Shown piece after piece: positions 15,638 to 25,601 of a DNA stretch of 64,000 nucleotides. The notes under the pieces are model-generated. The model saw only the letters and a list, made by a program, of their open reading frames with translations. It did not search any database and was not told the DNA's origin. The stretch spans positions 2,046,001 to 2,110,000 of the forward strand of contig NZ_AP025158.1 in NCBI RefSeq assembly GCF_019974155.1, in the 5' to 3' direction. The stretch comes from Thermus thermophilus (GTDB taxonomy: Bacteria > Deinococcota > Deinococci > Deinococcales > Thermaceae). A program made the position numbers and the translations under genes. Numbering within the stretch: the stretch's first letter is position 1; the number at the start of each line of letters is the position of its first letter.

Positions 15638-16788
15638 GGCCTCCTCGAGGCCCGAGCCTGGGCCTCCTCCAAGGCCTTTTTAGGGGGCACGTTTCCTTTT
15701 AAAGCCTTCTCCAAAGCCTCCTCCAAGGGAGGCGCCCAGAGGAGGAGGGGGGCTTCCTGGTGCCATGGGGCAAGGCGGGGCTTCTGGTCCAGGAGGAGGC
15801 GGCCCGCCTCTTCCTTGCGCCAAGCCTCCTGGGCCTCTAGGTTCAGAGGCAGGTAGAGGGTACCCCGGGCCAAGGCGAGCTGTCGGTGGCCCTCGGCCAG
15901 GTGGCGGTAAAAGGCGAGAAGGCCTTCCCTCGCCTCCGGGCCCGCGTGGCGGAAGGCCACCAGCACCGAGCCGGAGGCGGCCACCCGACCTTGAGGCTCC
16001 AAGGGAAGCGGGGCAAGACCTATGGCGAAGGGAAGCCGGGTGCGGCCCTCCACGGCGCGAAGGAGGGTGGAGGGGCCTAGGGCCATAAACGCCTTCGTCC
16101 TGAGGAAGTCCGCTCCCGCAGCGAGAATTTCCGTGGCGGAGCGCACCTGGAGGACCCCCTCCCGCTTTAAGGCCTCGAGGTACTCCAGGGTGCGAAGGGC
16201 TCCTTCCCCGTCCAAGGCGGGACGACCTGCTTGGGCAAGCCTCCCCCCTTGGGCCAAGACCAAGGCGGCGAAGCTGTAGACGTCAGCGGAGAAGAGGAGC
16301 CCCTTCGCCGAGCGGGTGGAAAGCGCCCGGGCCACCCTCCCCAGCTCGGCGAAATCCTTAGGAGGCGAAAGCCCCCGGGCTCCGAAAGCCTCCCGGTTGT
16401 AAAAAAGCACCGCCACGGAAACGCCCACCGGGTAGCCGTAAAGCCTCCCTCCCACCTCCCCTAGGCGCAGAAGGGCAGGGTCCAGGCCAGGGATTCCCGG
16501 AGGAGGAAGGGGGACCGCCAGCCCCTCCAGGGCGAGGACCGGAAGGAAGCCGAGCTCCACTTGGGCCACGGGAGGCGCCGTGCCGTTGCGAAGCGCGGCG
16601 GCGAGGAGGACGCCGAGCTCCCTATAGTCCCCCACGAACCGGGGGAGGATCCGGAAGCGCCCCTGGGAACGGTTGAAGGCTTCGGCCTCCGCCTCCAGGA
16701 ACCCCCCCTCCCCCAGGGTGTGCCAGAGGGGGATTTCCACTTGGGCCAGGGCCAGGCTCAGGAAAAGGCCGAGGGCAAGCCCTCGCAT
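15634..16788 (-). CDS. ABC transporter solute-binding protein, sugar type (family 1)
   Basis: 384 residues from the ATG at 16788, which has GGAGG 8 nt upstream; a GTG at 16794 is too close to that site. The signal peptide is GLALGLFLSLALAQ, with mature protein starting VEIPLWHTLGEGG. The family-1 solute-binding pattern is clear: FVGDYRELGVLLAAALRNG, GRLYGYPVGVSVAVLFYNREAF, DFLRTKAFMALGPST. It is a tandem paralog of the disrupted gene upstream: WHT, VGDYRE, YNxxAF and DFLRTKAFMxxGP are shared. It probably binds a sugar or polyol phosphate in the periplasm. No matching permease or ATPase adjoins it. Confidence 0.88.
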   Translation of the reverse strand: MRGLALGLFLSLALAQVEIPLWHTLGEGGFLEAEAEAFNRSQGRFRILPRFVGDYRELGVLLAAALRNGTAPPVAQVELGFLPVLALEGLAVPLPPPGIPGLDPALLRLGEVGGRLYGYPVGVSVAVLFYNREAFGARGLSPPKDFAELGRVARALSTRSAKGLLFSADVYSFAALVLAQGGRLAQAGRPALDGEGALRTLEYLEALKREGVLQVRSATEILAAGADFLRTKAFMALGPSTLLRAVEGRTRLPFAIGLAPLPLEPQGRVAASGSVLVAFRHAGPEAREGLLAFYRHLAEGHRQLALARGTLYLPLNLEAQEAWRKEEAGRLLLDQKPRLAPWHQEAPLLLWAPPLEEALEKALKGNVPPKKALEEAQARASRRP

Positions 16789-17536
16789 TCTCACTACCTC
16801 CTCTCCGCCGCCAGGGCCTTCTTCTGGGCCTCCTCCAGGGCCACCCTGGGCCTCACCCCCTGCTTGAGGCTTTTCTCCAGGGCCTCCTCCAGGTAGCCGT
16901 ACCAGACCACAAGCTCAGGGTCCTGGCTCCAGGGGCGGGCCGCCTCCCCTTGGGCGAAGACCGCCTGCCGCTCGGGGTCCTGGAGGAAGTCCTTAAGCTC
17001 GGCCTCCGCCGCCCGCCTCAAGGGCAGGTACCAGGTGGTGCGCACCCAGTCCGCCTGGCGCTTGGGCTCCAGGAAGTGGCGCCAGAAGGCCACCGCCCCC
17101 CGGGCCTCCTCGGGACTCGCCCCCTTGAGGACCACGAGGACCGCCCCCGAGAGGGGGACGGCCCCGCCCGGGACCCGGGGCAAGGGGGCGTACCCCACCT
17201 GGAAGGGGAGGGCGGTCTGGGCCAGGACCACAGGGAGGGCCGTGGTGGGGCCGATGCCCATGAAGGCCTTGGTCCTGAGGAAGTCGGCCACGGCGAAGGG
17301 GGCCTCCGCCAGGTTCCTGGCCTGGGCGTGCCCCTTTTGCACCATGCGGTAGAGCATCTCCAGGGCCTCCACCACTTCTTTAGAGGTGAAGGCGGGAAGC
17401 CCGTCCTTCACCAGGCTTCCCCCCAGGCTCATGACGATGGCGTTGAAGCTCCACACGTCGGTGGCGATCACCATCCCCTTGGCGGTGCGGCTGGTAAGCG
17501 CCTCCGCCACCCGCTCCACCTCGGCCCAGGTCCTGG

Positions 17537-17548
17537 GGGGCTTAAGCC
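17537..17548. repeat. Target-site duplication, left copy
   Basis: GGGGCTTAAGCC, identical to 18721-18732 on the other side of the IS. It carries codons of the interrupted solute-binding protein. Confidence 0.9.
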
Positions 17549-18720
17549 TGAGCTCTCATCACTTTGAGGGCTGGGGCTTGACAAGGGAAGAGAAGAGGGG
17601 GGTAAGTAAGGTGTGCCGCCCACCACCCCCCTTTCCCAAGTTATCACCCTCTGGGTCCATAAGGTCTTCGCCTCCCTCAGGAAAACCATCCGCTCCAACC
17701 TCGCCCTCTTCCTGTCCACCCTCCTCACTACCCCCCTGGACCCCACCCTCTCCGACCTCGCCCGCAGAACCCCCCTCCCCACCCTGGCCCAAAGCCGCCT
17801 CAATCGCCTCTGGCGCTTCCTCCATCACCCCACCCTGCAAGACCCCTGGGCCCTCACCGAAGCCCTCCTCCCCCTCCTCGTCCCTCGTTTCCCCAAAGAC
17901 CGCCCCCTCCCCCTCATCGTGGACTGGACCTTCACAGAGGACGGTAGGCACCAAGCCCTGGTGGCCGCCCTTCCCCTCAAGGGAAGGGCCCTGGTGGTGG
18001 CCTTCGCTCTTCACCCCCTCTCCCCTTTCCCCAGTCAAAACCGGGTGGAGGAGGAGTTCCTCCACCGCCTGGGCCGCGCCGTCCAGGACCTGGGATATAC
18101 CCCCCTCTTCCTCCTGGACCGCGGCTTTGACCGGGTCTCCCTGATGCGAAAGCTCCAGGGGTGGGGCATGGGCTTCCTCATCCGCCTGCGGCAGAACCGG
18201 GAGGTGGAACCCCAAGGGGGGAAGCGCCTTCCCCTGAAGGAGGGCTACCAGCGTGTGGTCCACCCCCTGCGGGAGGAGGTCCGCCTTTTCGGACACGGTG
18301 GGGAGGGGGTAGAAGTCACCCTCCTGGTGTACCCAGGGGGTCGGGATCCCTGGTATCTGGCCTATTCGGGCCCTTTTGGGGGGGAGCCGCCCTATGGGTG
18401 GCGGATGTGGATTGAAGAGGGGTTTAGGGACCTGAAGGGGCAGGGGTTTGGGCTGGACCGCCATCGGCTGCGGACGGGGGCGAGCCTCAGGGGGTGGTTA
18501 TGGCTTCTGGCCTTGGGGATGGCGCTCTTGGTCCTTCTGGGGGCGCGCTTGCAGGGCAGGGAATGGCTTCCCCGGCTTCTGGCCCATCCCGAGCGGCAAA
18601 GCCTCTTCCGTCTGGGCCGGATCGCCCTGGCCCAGGGGCCCCCGCCTTGGAGGGAAGCAGTGGTGGAGGAGCTGGTCAGGTTGCTTCAGGAACTGGGGGG
18701 AGGAAAGTGATGAGAGCTCA
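17549..18720 (+). mobile_element. IS4-family insertion sequence, intact
   Basis: 1,172 bp bounded by perfect 17-bp terminal inverted repeats: TGAGCTCTCATCACTTT at 17549-17565 and its complement at 18704-18720. It is flanked by 12-bp direct repeats, GGGGCTTAAGCC, at 17537-17548 and 18721-18732, a target duplication length typical of IS4-like elements. The single transposase gene is full length. The identical ends and target copies argue for a recent, possibly still mobile insertion. Confidence 0.93.
17613..18710 (+). CDS. IS4-family DDE transposase
   Basis: 365 residues from a GTG. The DDE triad is visible: Asp in IVDWTF, Asp in FLLDRGFDR, and the IS4 signature Y-x2-R-x3-E-x6-K realised as YGWRMWIEEGFRDLK. 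The frame runs to within 10 nt of the right end, with no stop or frameshift, so the enzyme is probably functional. A TTGACA -35-like element lies at 17578-17583, just inside the left end; its -10 is uncertain (TAAGTA at 17603-17608, 19-bp spacer). Confidence 0.92.
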   Translation: MPPTTPLSQVITLWVHKVFASLRKTIRSNLALFLSTLLTTPLDPTLSDLARRTPLPTLAQSRLNRLWRFLHHPTLQDPWALTEALLPLLVPRFPKDRPLPLIVDWTFTEDGRHQALVAALPLKGRALVVAFALHPLSPFPSQNRVEEEFLHRLGRAVQDLGYTPLFLLDRGFDRVSLMRKLQGWGMGFLIRLRQNREVEPQGGKRLPLKEGYQRVVHPLREEVRLFGHGGEGVEVTLLVYPGGRDPWYLAYSGPFGGEPPYGWRMWIEEGFRDLKGQGFGLDRHRLRTGASLRGWLWLLALGMALLVLLGARLQGREWLPRLLAHPERQSLFRLGRIALAQGPPPWREAVVEELVRLLQELGGGK

Positions 18721-18732
18721 GGGGCTTAAGCC
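18721..18732. repeat. Target-site duplication, right copy
   Basis: GGGGCTTAAGCC, the partner of 17537-17548. Confidence 0.9.
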
Positions 18733-19175
18733 CCTTGGCGCGGAAGGCGTCCTTGTTGTAGTAGAGGGCGGGGACCGAGACCCCGAGGGGAAGGCCGTAG
18801 GTCCTTCCCTGCACCTGGCCCGCCTTGAGGGGGGCGGGGTAGAGGTCCTGGGGCAGGTCCTGGAGGTGGGCGTCCAGGGGAAGGGCGAGCCCCTCCTTTG
18901 CGAGGCGGGGCAGGAAGGAGAGCTCGGCGTGGAAGAGGGCGGGCGGCCTGCCGGAGCGCAGGGCGGCGAGGAGCTTCACCCCGGCCTCGCGGTAGTCCCC
19001 CACGTACCGGGCCTCGAGGCGGTAGGCGTTCTGGCCCGCGTGGAAGGAGCGGATCGCCTCCTCCAGGACCCGGTCGCCGGGAGGGCCTGCGGTGTGCCAA
19101 AAGGGGATGACCGTCTGGGCCAGGGCCAGGGAGAGGATGGGCAGAAGGGCGGAAAACCCCCTCATGCCCCTAAGC

Positions 19176-19958
19176 CTACCGGGAAACGGGTGAGAGGTCT
19201 GAAAGGGGGAGGGAAAGGCCCTTGAGGAAGGGGGCCGCCCGGGCCCTCAGCTCCTCCCGGGCCGCAAGGAAGAGGCGGCGCACCTTTGGCCCCGGAAACT
19301 CAGGGCCCAAAAGCTCCTGGGGGAGGCCGGGGTCCAGGAAGAGGAGCTTCCTCGCCTCGTGGACGAGCCGGGTGAGGTGGCGGAAGGCCTCCACGGGGTC
19401 CTCGGGGCTTTGGCCCAGGAAGGCGGCAAGCCGCCCATAGCCCGCCTTGGCCTCCTCCAGGGGGAAGGCCCTGAGGACCTCCTCCTTTCCCCCGAGAAGC
19501 TCCCCTTGGAAGCAGGTGGCGGCGAGGCCGTAGAAGCCGAGGAGCTCCCGGGTGGCCTCGAGGTCCACCCCAACCCCCAAATAGACCCCGCTTTGCAGCC
19601 CTCCGTAGCCCAAAAGGGCCATCTCCCGCCGGAACCTCTCCCTCTCCCCCCGGTCCTTGGGCCCCTCGGGAAGGACGAGGAGGAAGCGCCCGTCCCACGG
19701 GGGGAGGGGCCCGTAGAGGCGGCGGCGCACCTGGCGCACCTGCCAGTAGACCCGGTCGGAGAGGGCGTAGGAGGCGGCCCGCCCCTCCCGCTTGGGCGCC
19801 ACCCAGCCCCGCTTGGCGCTCCGGGAAAGCGCCGCCCGCACCGCCATCTCCGAAAAGCCCAGGGCGGCCATCATGGCCACGAGGTCCCGCACCCGGGCCG
19901 CCCGTTCCGGGTAGACGTACTCCACGAACAGGGTGAAGAGGGTGGACCTGGCCCGCAT
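19176..19958 (-). CDS. PaaX-like transcriptional regulator
   Basis: 260 residues. The N-terminal RSTLFTLFVEYVYPERAARVRDLVAMMAALGFSEMAVRAALSRSAKRGWV is the PaaX winged-helix region, including the characteristic 'VRxALSRxxxxGW' recognition segment; the middle and C-terminal parts also follow PaaX. PaaX proteins repress phenylacetate catabolism and bind phenylacetyl-CoA. Here the neighbours are thrS and solute-binding protein genes, so the regulated target is unknown. TATCTT (19966-19971) lies 7 nt before the ATG, consistent with a promoter at the very end of thrS. Confidence 0.82.
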   Translation of the reverse strand: MRARSTLFTLFVEYVYPERAARVRDLVAMMAALGFSEMAVRAALSRSAKRGWVAPKREGRAASYALSDRVYWQVRQVRRRLYGPLPPWDGRFLLVLPEGPKDRGERERFRREMALLGYGGLQSGVYLGVGVDLEATRELLGFYGLAATCFQGELLGGKEEVLRAFPLEEAKAGYGRLAAFLGQSPEDPVEAFRHLTRLVHEARKLLFLDPGLPQELLGPEFPGPKVRRLFLAAREELRARAAPFLKGLSLPLSDLSPVSR

Positions 19959-19961
19959 GGC

Positions 19962-21941
19962 TTAAAAGATAGGCTCAAGCCGCCTTTCCCGATACTCCCT
20001 GAGGGCCCCTTCCAGGAAGGCGGCGAGGGGCATCGTCCCCAGGTTGCCCTTCTTCCGGCGGCGCACGCTCACCGCCCCTTCGGCCTTCTCCCGCTCCCCC
20101 ACCACGAGGATGTAGGGCACCTTCTGCACCTCGGCGTCCCGGATCCGGGCCTGCATCCTCTCGGGCCTCGTGTCGGCCTCGGCCCGTAGGCCCGCCTCCT
20201 TGAGCCTTTCCGCCACCTCCCGGGCGTAGTCCCCCTGCTTCTCGGACACGGGGACCACCACCGCCTGCACCGGGGCGAGCCACAGGGGGAAGTCCCCGGC
20301 GAAGTGCTCAATGAGGATGCCGATGAAGCGCTCCAAGGAGCCGAAGGGGGCCCGGTGGAGCATCACCGGGCGGTGCTCCTCCCCGTCAGGCCCCACGTAG
20401 GTCAGGCCGAAGCGCTCGGGCAGGTTGTAGTCCACCTGGATGGTGCCGAGCTGCCACTCCCGCCCCAGGGCGTCCTTCACCACGAAGTCCAGCTTGGGGC
20501 CGTAGAAGGCGGCGTCCCCCGGCTCCACGGTGTACTGGAGCCCGGCCTCGAGGGCCGCCTCCTCAATCTGCCGCTCCGCCAGGGCCCACTTGGCCTCGTC
20601 CCCCACGTACTTGCCGCTTCCCGGGTCCCGCACCCCGATCCGGGCCCGGTAGTCCCTAAGCCCCAGGGTGGCGAAGACCTTAAGGACCAGGTCCAAGACC
20701 CCGAGGAACTCCCCCTTCACCTGGTCGGGAGTGCAGAAGATATGGGCGTCGTCCTGGGTGAAGCCCCTAACCCTCGTGAGGCCAAGGAGTTCCCCCGCCT
20801 TCTCGTAGCGGTAGACCGTGCCGAACTCGGCAAGCCTTAGGGGAAGCTCCCGGTAGGAGCGCTTCCTATAGGCGTAGATCCTGATGTGGTGGGGGCAGTT
20901 CATGGGCTTGAGGAGGTATTCTTCCTCCTCGCCCCGCTCCTTGAAGCTGATGGGGGGAAACTGGCTTTCCGCGTAGTAGGGGTAGTGGCCGCTGGTCTTG
21001 TAGAGCTCCAGGCTCCCGATGTGGGGCGTGGTCACGAGCTGGTAGCCCCGCTTCACCTGCTCCTCCCGCATGAAGGCCATGAGCTCCTCCCGGACCACGT
21101 TCCCCTTGGGAAGCCAGAGCACCAGGCCCTTCCCCACCATGGGGTCTATGAGGAAGAGCTCCAGCTCCCGGCCCAGGCGCCGGTGGTCTCGCTTCTTGGC
21201 CTCCTCCAGCTGCCAGAGGTATTCCTTAAGCTCCTCGGCGGTGCGGAAGGCCACCCCGTAGACCCGCTGCAGCATGGGCCTCTTCTCGTCCCCCCGCCAG
21301 TAGGCCCCCGCCACGTGGGTGAGCTTGAAGTGGGGGGGGATGCGCCCCGTGGAGGGCACGTGGGGCCCGCGGCAGAGGTCGGTGAAGCCGTAGGCCTCGT
21401 CCCCCTGCTGGTAGAAGCTGATCTCCTCGCTTTCGGGGATCTCCAGGATGAGCTCCGTCTTGTAGGGGTCCTTCCCCCGGTAGCGGGCGAGGGCCTCCTC
21501 CCGGGAGAGGACGAAGCGCCTTAGGGGGAGGTCCCGCCTGAGGATCTCCCGCATCTTCTCCTCTATGGCGGGGAGGTCCTCGTCGGAGAGGGGCTCGGGG
21601 GCTTCTATATCGTAGTAAAAGCCCTTCTCAATCACGGGCCCCACCCCGAGCCTCACGCTTTCCGGGTCATAGCCCTTCTCCCGGAAGAACTCCTTCACCG
21701 CCTGGGCCAGGACGTGGGCCAGGGTGTGGCGGAAGAGGGTCTGGAACTCGGGGTCCTTCTCCGTGAGGAGGCGCACCCTGGCCCCCTCGGGGAGGGGCTT
21801 CAAGAGGTCGTAAAGCTCCCCGTTCACGATGGCCCCCACCGCCCGCCGCTCCCAGCCCTCCCCCAGGGCCCGGGCCACGTCCTTCGCCGTGGCCCCCGGG
21901 GGGAGCTCCAGGGGCTTGCCGTCCGGCAGGTGGACCGTCAT
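19962..21941 (-). CDS. thrS: Threonyl-tRNA synthetase
   Basis: 659 residues from the ATG at 21941; the open frame continues upstream, but only as a shadow of folE. Domains in order: TGS (1-60), editing domain with the HTLAHVLAQAVKEFF motif, class II catalytic core with LKPMNCPHHIRIYAYRKRSYRELPLRLAEFG, and the C-terminal anticodon-binding domain. The Cys of NCPHH is one of the zinc ligands that select threonine. The start lies 7 nt after TATAGT (21949-21954), with TTGGGC 18 bp further upstream, so the mRNA is probably leaderless. Confidence 0.97.
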   Translation of the reverse strand: MTVHLPDGKPLELPPGATAKDVARALGEGWERRAVGAIVNGELYDLLKPLPEGARVRLLTEKDPEFQTLFRHTLAHVLAQAVKEFFREKGYDPESVRLGVGPVIEKGFYYDIEAPEPLSDEDLPAIEEKMREILRRDLPLRRFVLSREEALARYRGKDPYKTELILEIPESEEISFYQQGDEAYGFTDLCRGPHVPSTGRIPPHFKLTHVAGAYWRGDEKRPMLQRVYGVAFRTAEELKEYLWQLEEAKKRDHRRLGRELELFLIDPMVGKGLVLWLPKGNVVREELMAFMREEQVKRGYQLVTTPHIGSLELYKTSGHYPYYAESQFPPISFKERGEEEEYLLKPMNCPHHIRIYAYRKRSYRELPLRLAEFGTVYRYEKAGELLGLTRVRGFTQDDAHIFCTPDQVKGEFLGVLDLVLKVFATLGLRDYRARIGVRDPGSGKYVGDEAKWALAERQIEEAALEAGLQYTVEPGDAAFYGPKLDFVVKDALGREWQLGTIQVDYNLPERFGLTYVGPDGEEHRPVMLHRAPFGSLERFIGILIEHFAGDFPLWLAPVQAVVVPVSEKQGDYAREVAERLKEAGLRAEADTRPERMQARIRDAEVQKVPYILVVGEREKAEGAVSVRRRKKGNLGTMPLAAFLEGALREYRERRLEPIF

Positions 21942-21948
21942 GCCCTCT

Positions 21949-21978
21949 ACTATACCGGGCGCGGAGCCTATAGCCCAA
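21949..21978 (-). promoter_or_regulatory. thrS promoter
   Basis: -10 TATAGT at 21949-21954 and a possible -35 TTGGGC at 21973-21978 with an 18-bp spacer. The ATG is 7 nt from the -10, which predicts a leaderless mRNA. No T-box-like leader is possible in this arrangement. Confidence 0.6.
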
Positions 21979-22629
21979 AGGGGTCTTTGAGGTGGCTCAA
22001 AAACTCCTCCCGGGTCTTCTGGTTCTCCCGGAAGACCCCCAGCATGGCGCTCGTCACGGTGCGGGAGTGCTGCTTCTCCACCCCCCGCATCATCATGCAG
22101 AGGTGGACCCCTTCCACCACCACCCCCACCCCCTGGGGCTCCAGAACCTCCTGGATGGCCTCGGCGATCTGGACCGCGAGGCGCTCCTGCACCTGGAGCC
22201 TGCGGGCGAACATGTCCACGATGCGGGCGAACTTGGAAAGGCCCAGGATCTTCCCGTCGGGGATGTAGCCGATGTGGACCTTGCCGAAGAAGGGGAGGAG
22301 GTGGTGCTCGCACATGGAGTAGAACTCCACGCCCTTCACCACCACCATTTCGCTTCCCTCCGCCGGGAAAACGGCGCCGCCCACCACCTCCTCCAGGCGC
22401 TGCCGGTAGCCCCGGGTGAGGAAGGCCCAGGCCTTGGCCACCCGCTCCGGCGTCTTCAAAAGCCCCTCGCGGCCGGGGTCTTCCCCGATGACCTGGAGCC
22501 ACTCGGCGGCGAGGGTCTGAAGGCGCTCCAGGTCCACCTCGGTGGCAAAGGTCAAGCCCGTGTCCTCAAGTTCCACCATCTTGCGCTCCATGCTGCCCCT
22601 TTCCTGCCCCCCGCTCTGTGGCCCCGGGC

Positions 22630-22633
<4 letters not shown>
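21968..22633 (-). CDS. folE: GTP cyclohydrolase I
   Basis: 221 residues from a GTG that overlaps the upstream stop by 4 nt (GTGA). An ATG at 22591 is an alternative start, and the 14 residues between are low complexity. Family motifs are complete: [21 protein letters not shown] with zinc ligands Cys and His, and a third cysteine in [14 protein letters not shown]. It converts GTP to dihydroneopterin triphosphate at the head of folate and pterin synthesis. It ends an overlapping unit with the DUF1028, Ndx1 and gamma-carbonic anhydrase-like genes. Confidence 0.92.
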
Positions 22634-24537
<1,904 letters not shown>

Positions 24538-24640
24538 GCCCTTATCCTAAGGGCCTTCCCGTGGTGGAGTGGCGGATTGGTGCACCCATGGAGATTGGGC
24601 GGTCCTGGACCCCTCCCGGAGGAAGCGCCCGGTGGGAAGG

Positions 24641-24676
24641 CAAAGGAAAACCGGGGGCGGCCTCCCCACCCCCGGG
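24641..24676 (-). terminator. Rho-independent terminator after the 24-residue gene
   Basis: Minus strand: CCGGGGG (24669-24675) and CCCCCGG (24651-24657) form a 7-bp stem with an 11-nt loop, followed by TTTTCCTTT. It lies about 13 nt after the stop of the small gene at 24689, giving that gene a complete transcription unit. Confidence 0.7.
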
Positions 24677-24688
24677 CCCCCTTTAGGC

Positions 24689-24763
24689 CTACTCCTCTTC
24701 CCGCTCCCCGTAGGTTTCCAGGGCCTCTTTCCAGGCCTCGCTGATGGCTTTCCCCTGCTCCAT
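24689..24763 (-). CDS. Probable 24-residue peptide
   Basis: The frame encodes 24 residues, starting MEQGKAISEAWKEALETYGE and ending in four acidic or charged residues. It is preceded by AAGGAGGTGGACC, one of the best Shine-Dalgarno sequences in the window, at ideal spacing, and followed closely by a terminator. The composition is that of a single amphipathic helix with an acidic tail. I recognise no family. Function unknown. The strong translation signals in a region of mostly leaderless genes are the main evidence that it is real. Confidence 0.55.
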   Translation of the reverse strand: MEQGKAISEAWKEALETYGEREEE

Positions 24764-24873
24764 GGTCCACCTCCTTATGCCCCAGGGTAGGGGAAGCCCG
24801 AGGGAAGCCGGGGGCTCTAGGGGGTAGACCCGTACACCCCTTGTGGGTGTAGGGACGAGGAGGCTACACCGCT

Positions 24874-25551
24874 TCAGGACTGGAGGAGGGCCTCGGCCTC
24901 GAGGCGGGCGAGCACCTTCTCCAGGCTCCCCCCCCGCCAGCGCTCCACCGCGTAGGCCGAGAGGGGAAACCGGGCCTGAAGCCGCTTGAGGAAGCCCAGG
25001 GCGTCCTCGGGGCGGCCTCCTTGGAGGACGAGGAGGTACCCTCCCCGAAGCCTAAAGGCCAGGTCCCCCCGCCTGAGCTCCGCCTCCAGCCTCTCGGGCG
25101 GGGCCTCCGTGGCCAGGTAAACCAAGACCAAAGGCCGCCTCAGGGCGAGGCCCTCCAAGGCCCCCGCCAGGCGCAGGAGGTCCTCCCGCGTCCCCACCCC
25201 CGGCAGGGGGGGCAGGAGGGGGGCCTCCCGCCCCGTGCCCAGGAAGAAGGCCACCCCCAGGGCCAAGGCCCCGAGCACCCCCCCAAGGGCGGCGTAGCCG
25301 GGAAGGTCAAGCCCCACCAGGCGCAGGGCGCCTTCTAGGGCGCGCTCAAAGGCCAGAAGGCTAAGCCCAAGCACCAGGGCGAGCTGCACGGGGAAGGCCA
25401 CGGGAAAGCGGGAGTAGAGGCTCGCCACGGCGGCAAGGAGAAAAGCGGCGAGAAGAGCGCCCCACCCCACCGTCCCCACGGGGTCCGCCACGGCCAGGGG
25501 GAGGAGGCCAAGGAGGAAGAACCCCCACGGCAAGAGGAAGAGGGCCCGCAT
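24874..25551 (-). CDS. Membrane protein with degenerate GGDEF-like domain
   Basis: 225 residues from the ATG at 25551; a GTG lies 18 nt upstream. Four hydrophobic helices fill residues 1-115 (LFLLPWGFFLLGLLPLAVA, GALLAAFLLAAVASLY, and two more). The C-terminal 110 residues look like the fold of a GGDEF cyclase: LRRGDLAFRLRGGYLLVLQGG sits where the signature and its preceding 'DxxxRxGGDEF' should be, but the motif is RGGYL, without the catalytic acidic pair. It therefore cannot be an ordinary diguanylate cyclase. It may be a sensor or have a structural role. It diverges from rarA. Confidence 0.55.
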   Translation of the reverse strand: MRALFLLPWGFFLLGLLPLAVADPVGTVGWGALLAAFLLAAVASLYSRFPVAFPVQLALVLGLSLLAFERALEGALRLVGLDLPGYAALGGVLGALALGVAFFLGTGREAPLLPPLPGVGTREDLLRLAGALEGLALRRPLVLVYLATEAPPERLEAELRRGDLAFRLRGGYLLVLQGGRPEDALGFLKRLQARFPLSAYAVERWRGGSLEKVLARLEAEALLQS

Positions 25552-25601
25552 TCCCCCCAAGCCTACCACAGGCCCCCTTGCCCCCGGCTTAGCATGGAGG
25601 G

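Larger units (their letters stand above)
16794..19165 (-). pseudogene. ABC solute-binding protein gene split by an IS element
   Basis: The N-terminal part (19165 down to 18733, residues 1-144) and the C-terminal part (17548 down to 16794) belong to one gene. Removing the IS and one 12-bp duplicate joins them in frame across AKGLKP-PRTWAEVERV, restoring 395 residues. The signal peptide (ALLPILSLALAQ) and the WHTAG, VGDYREAG and YNKDAF motifs are in the first part; DFLRTKAFMGIGP and WYGYLEEALEKSLKQG are in the second. It is the paralog of the intact gene at 15634. Neither fragment has other damage, so the insertion looks recent. The gene follows the PaaX-like regulator by 10 nt. Confidence 0.9.
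24538..24873. other. Intergenic region with small gene, terminator and inverted repeat
   Basis: This 336-bp stretch has no long gene. It holds the DUF1028 -10 box, a minus-strand terminator (24641-24676), the small gene at 24689-24763, and a 7-bp inverted repeat TACACCC/GGGTGTA (24833-24851, 5-nt centre) without a T-run, which may be an operator. Confidence 0.6.

Noticed and set aside
21942-22502. N-terminal extension of thrS
   Set aside because: Codons before 21941 are a frame-shifted image of folE. The ATG at 21941 gives the expected 659 residues and follows a -10 box.
24833-24851. The TACACCC/GGGTGTA inverted repeat as a terminator
   Set aside because: The stem is short and there is no T-run on either strand. 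An operator is possible but unsupported.
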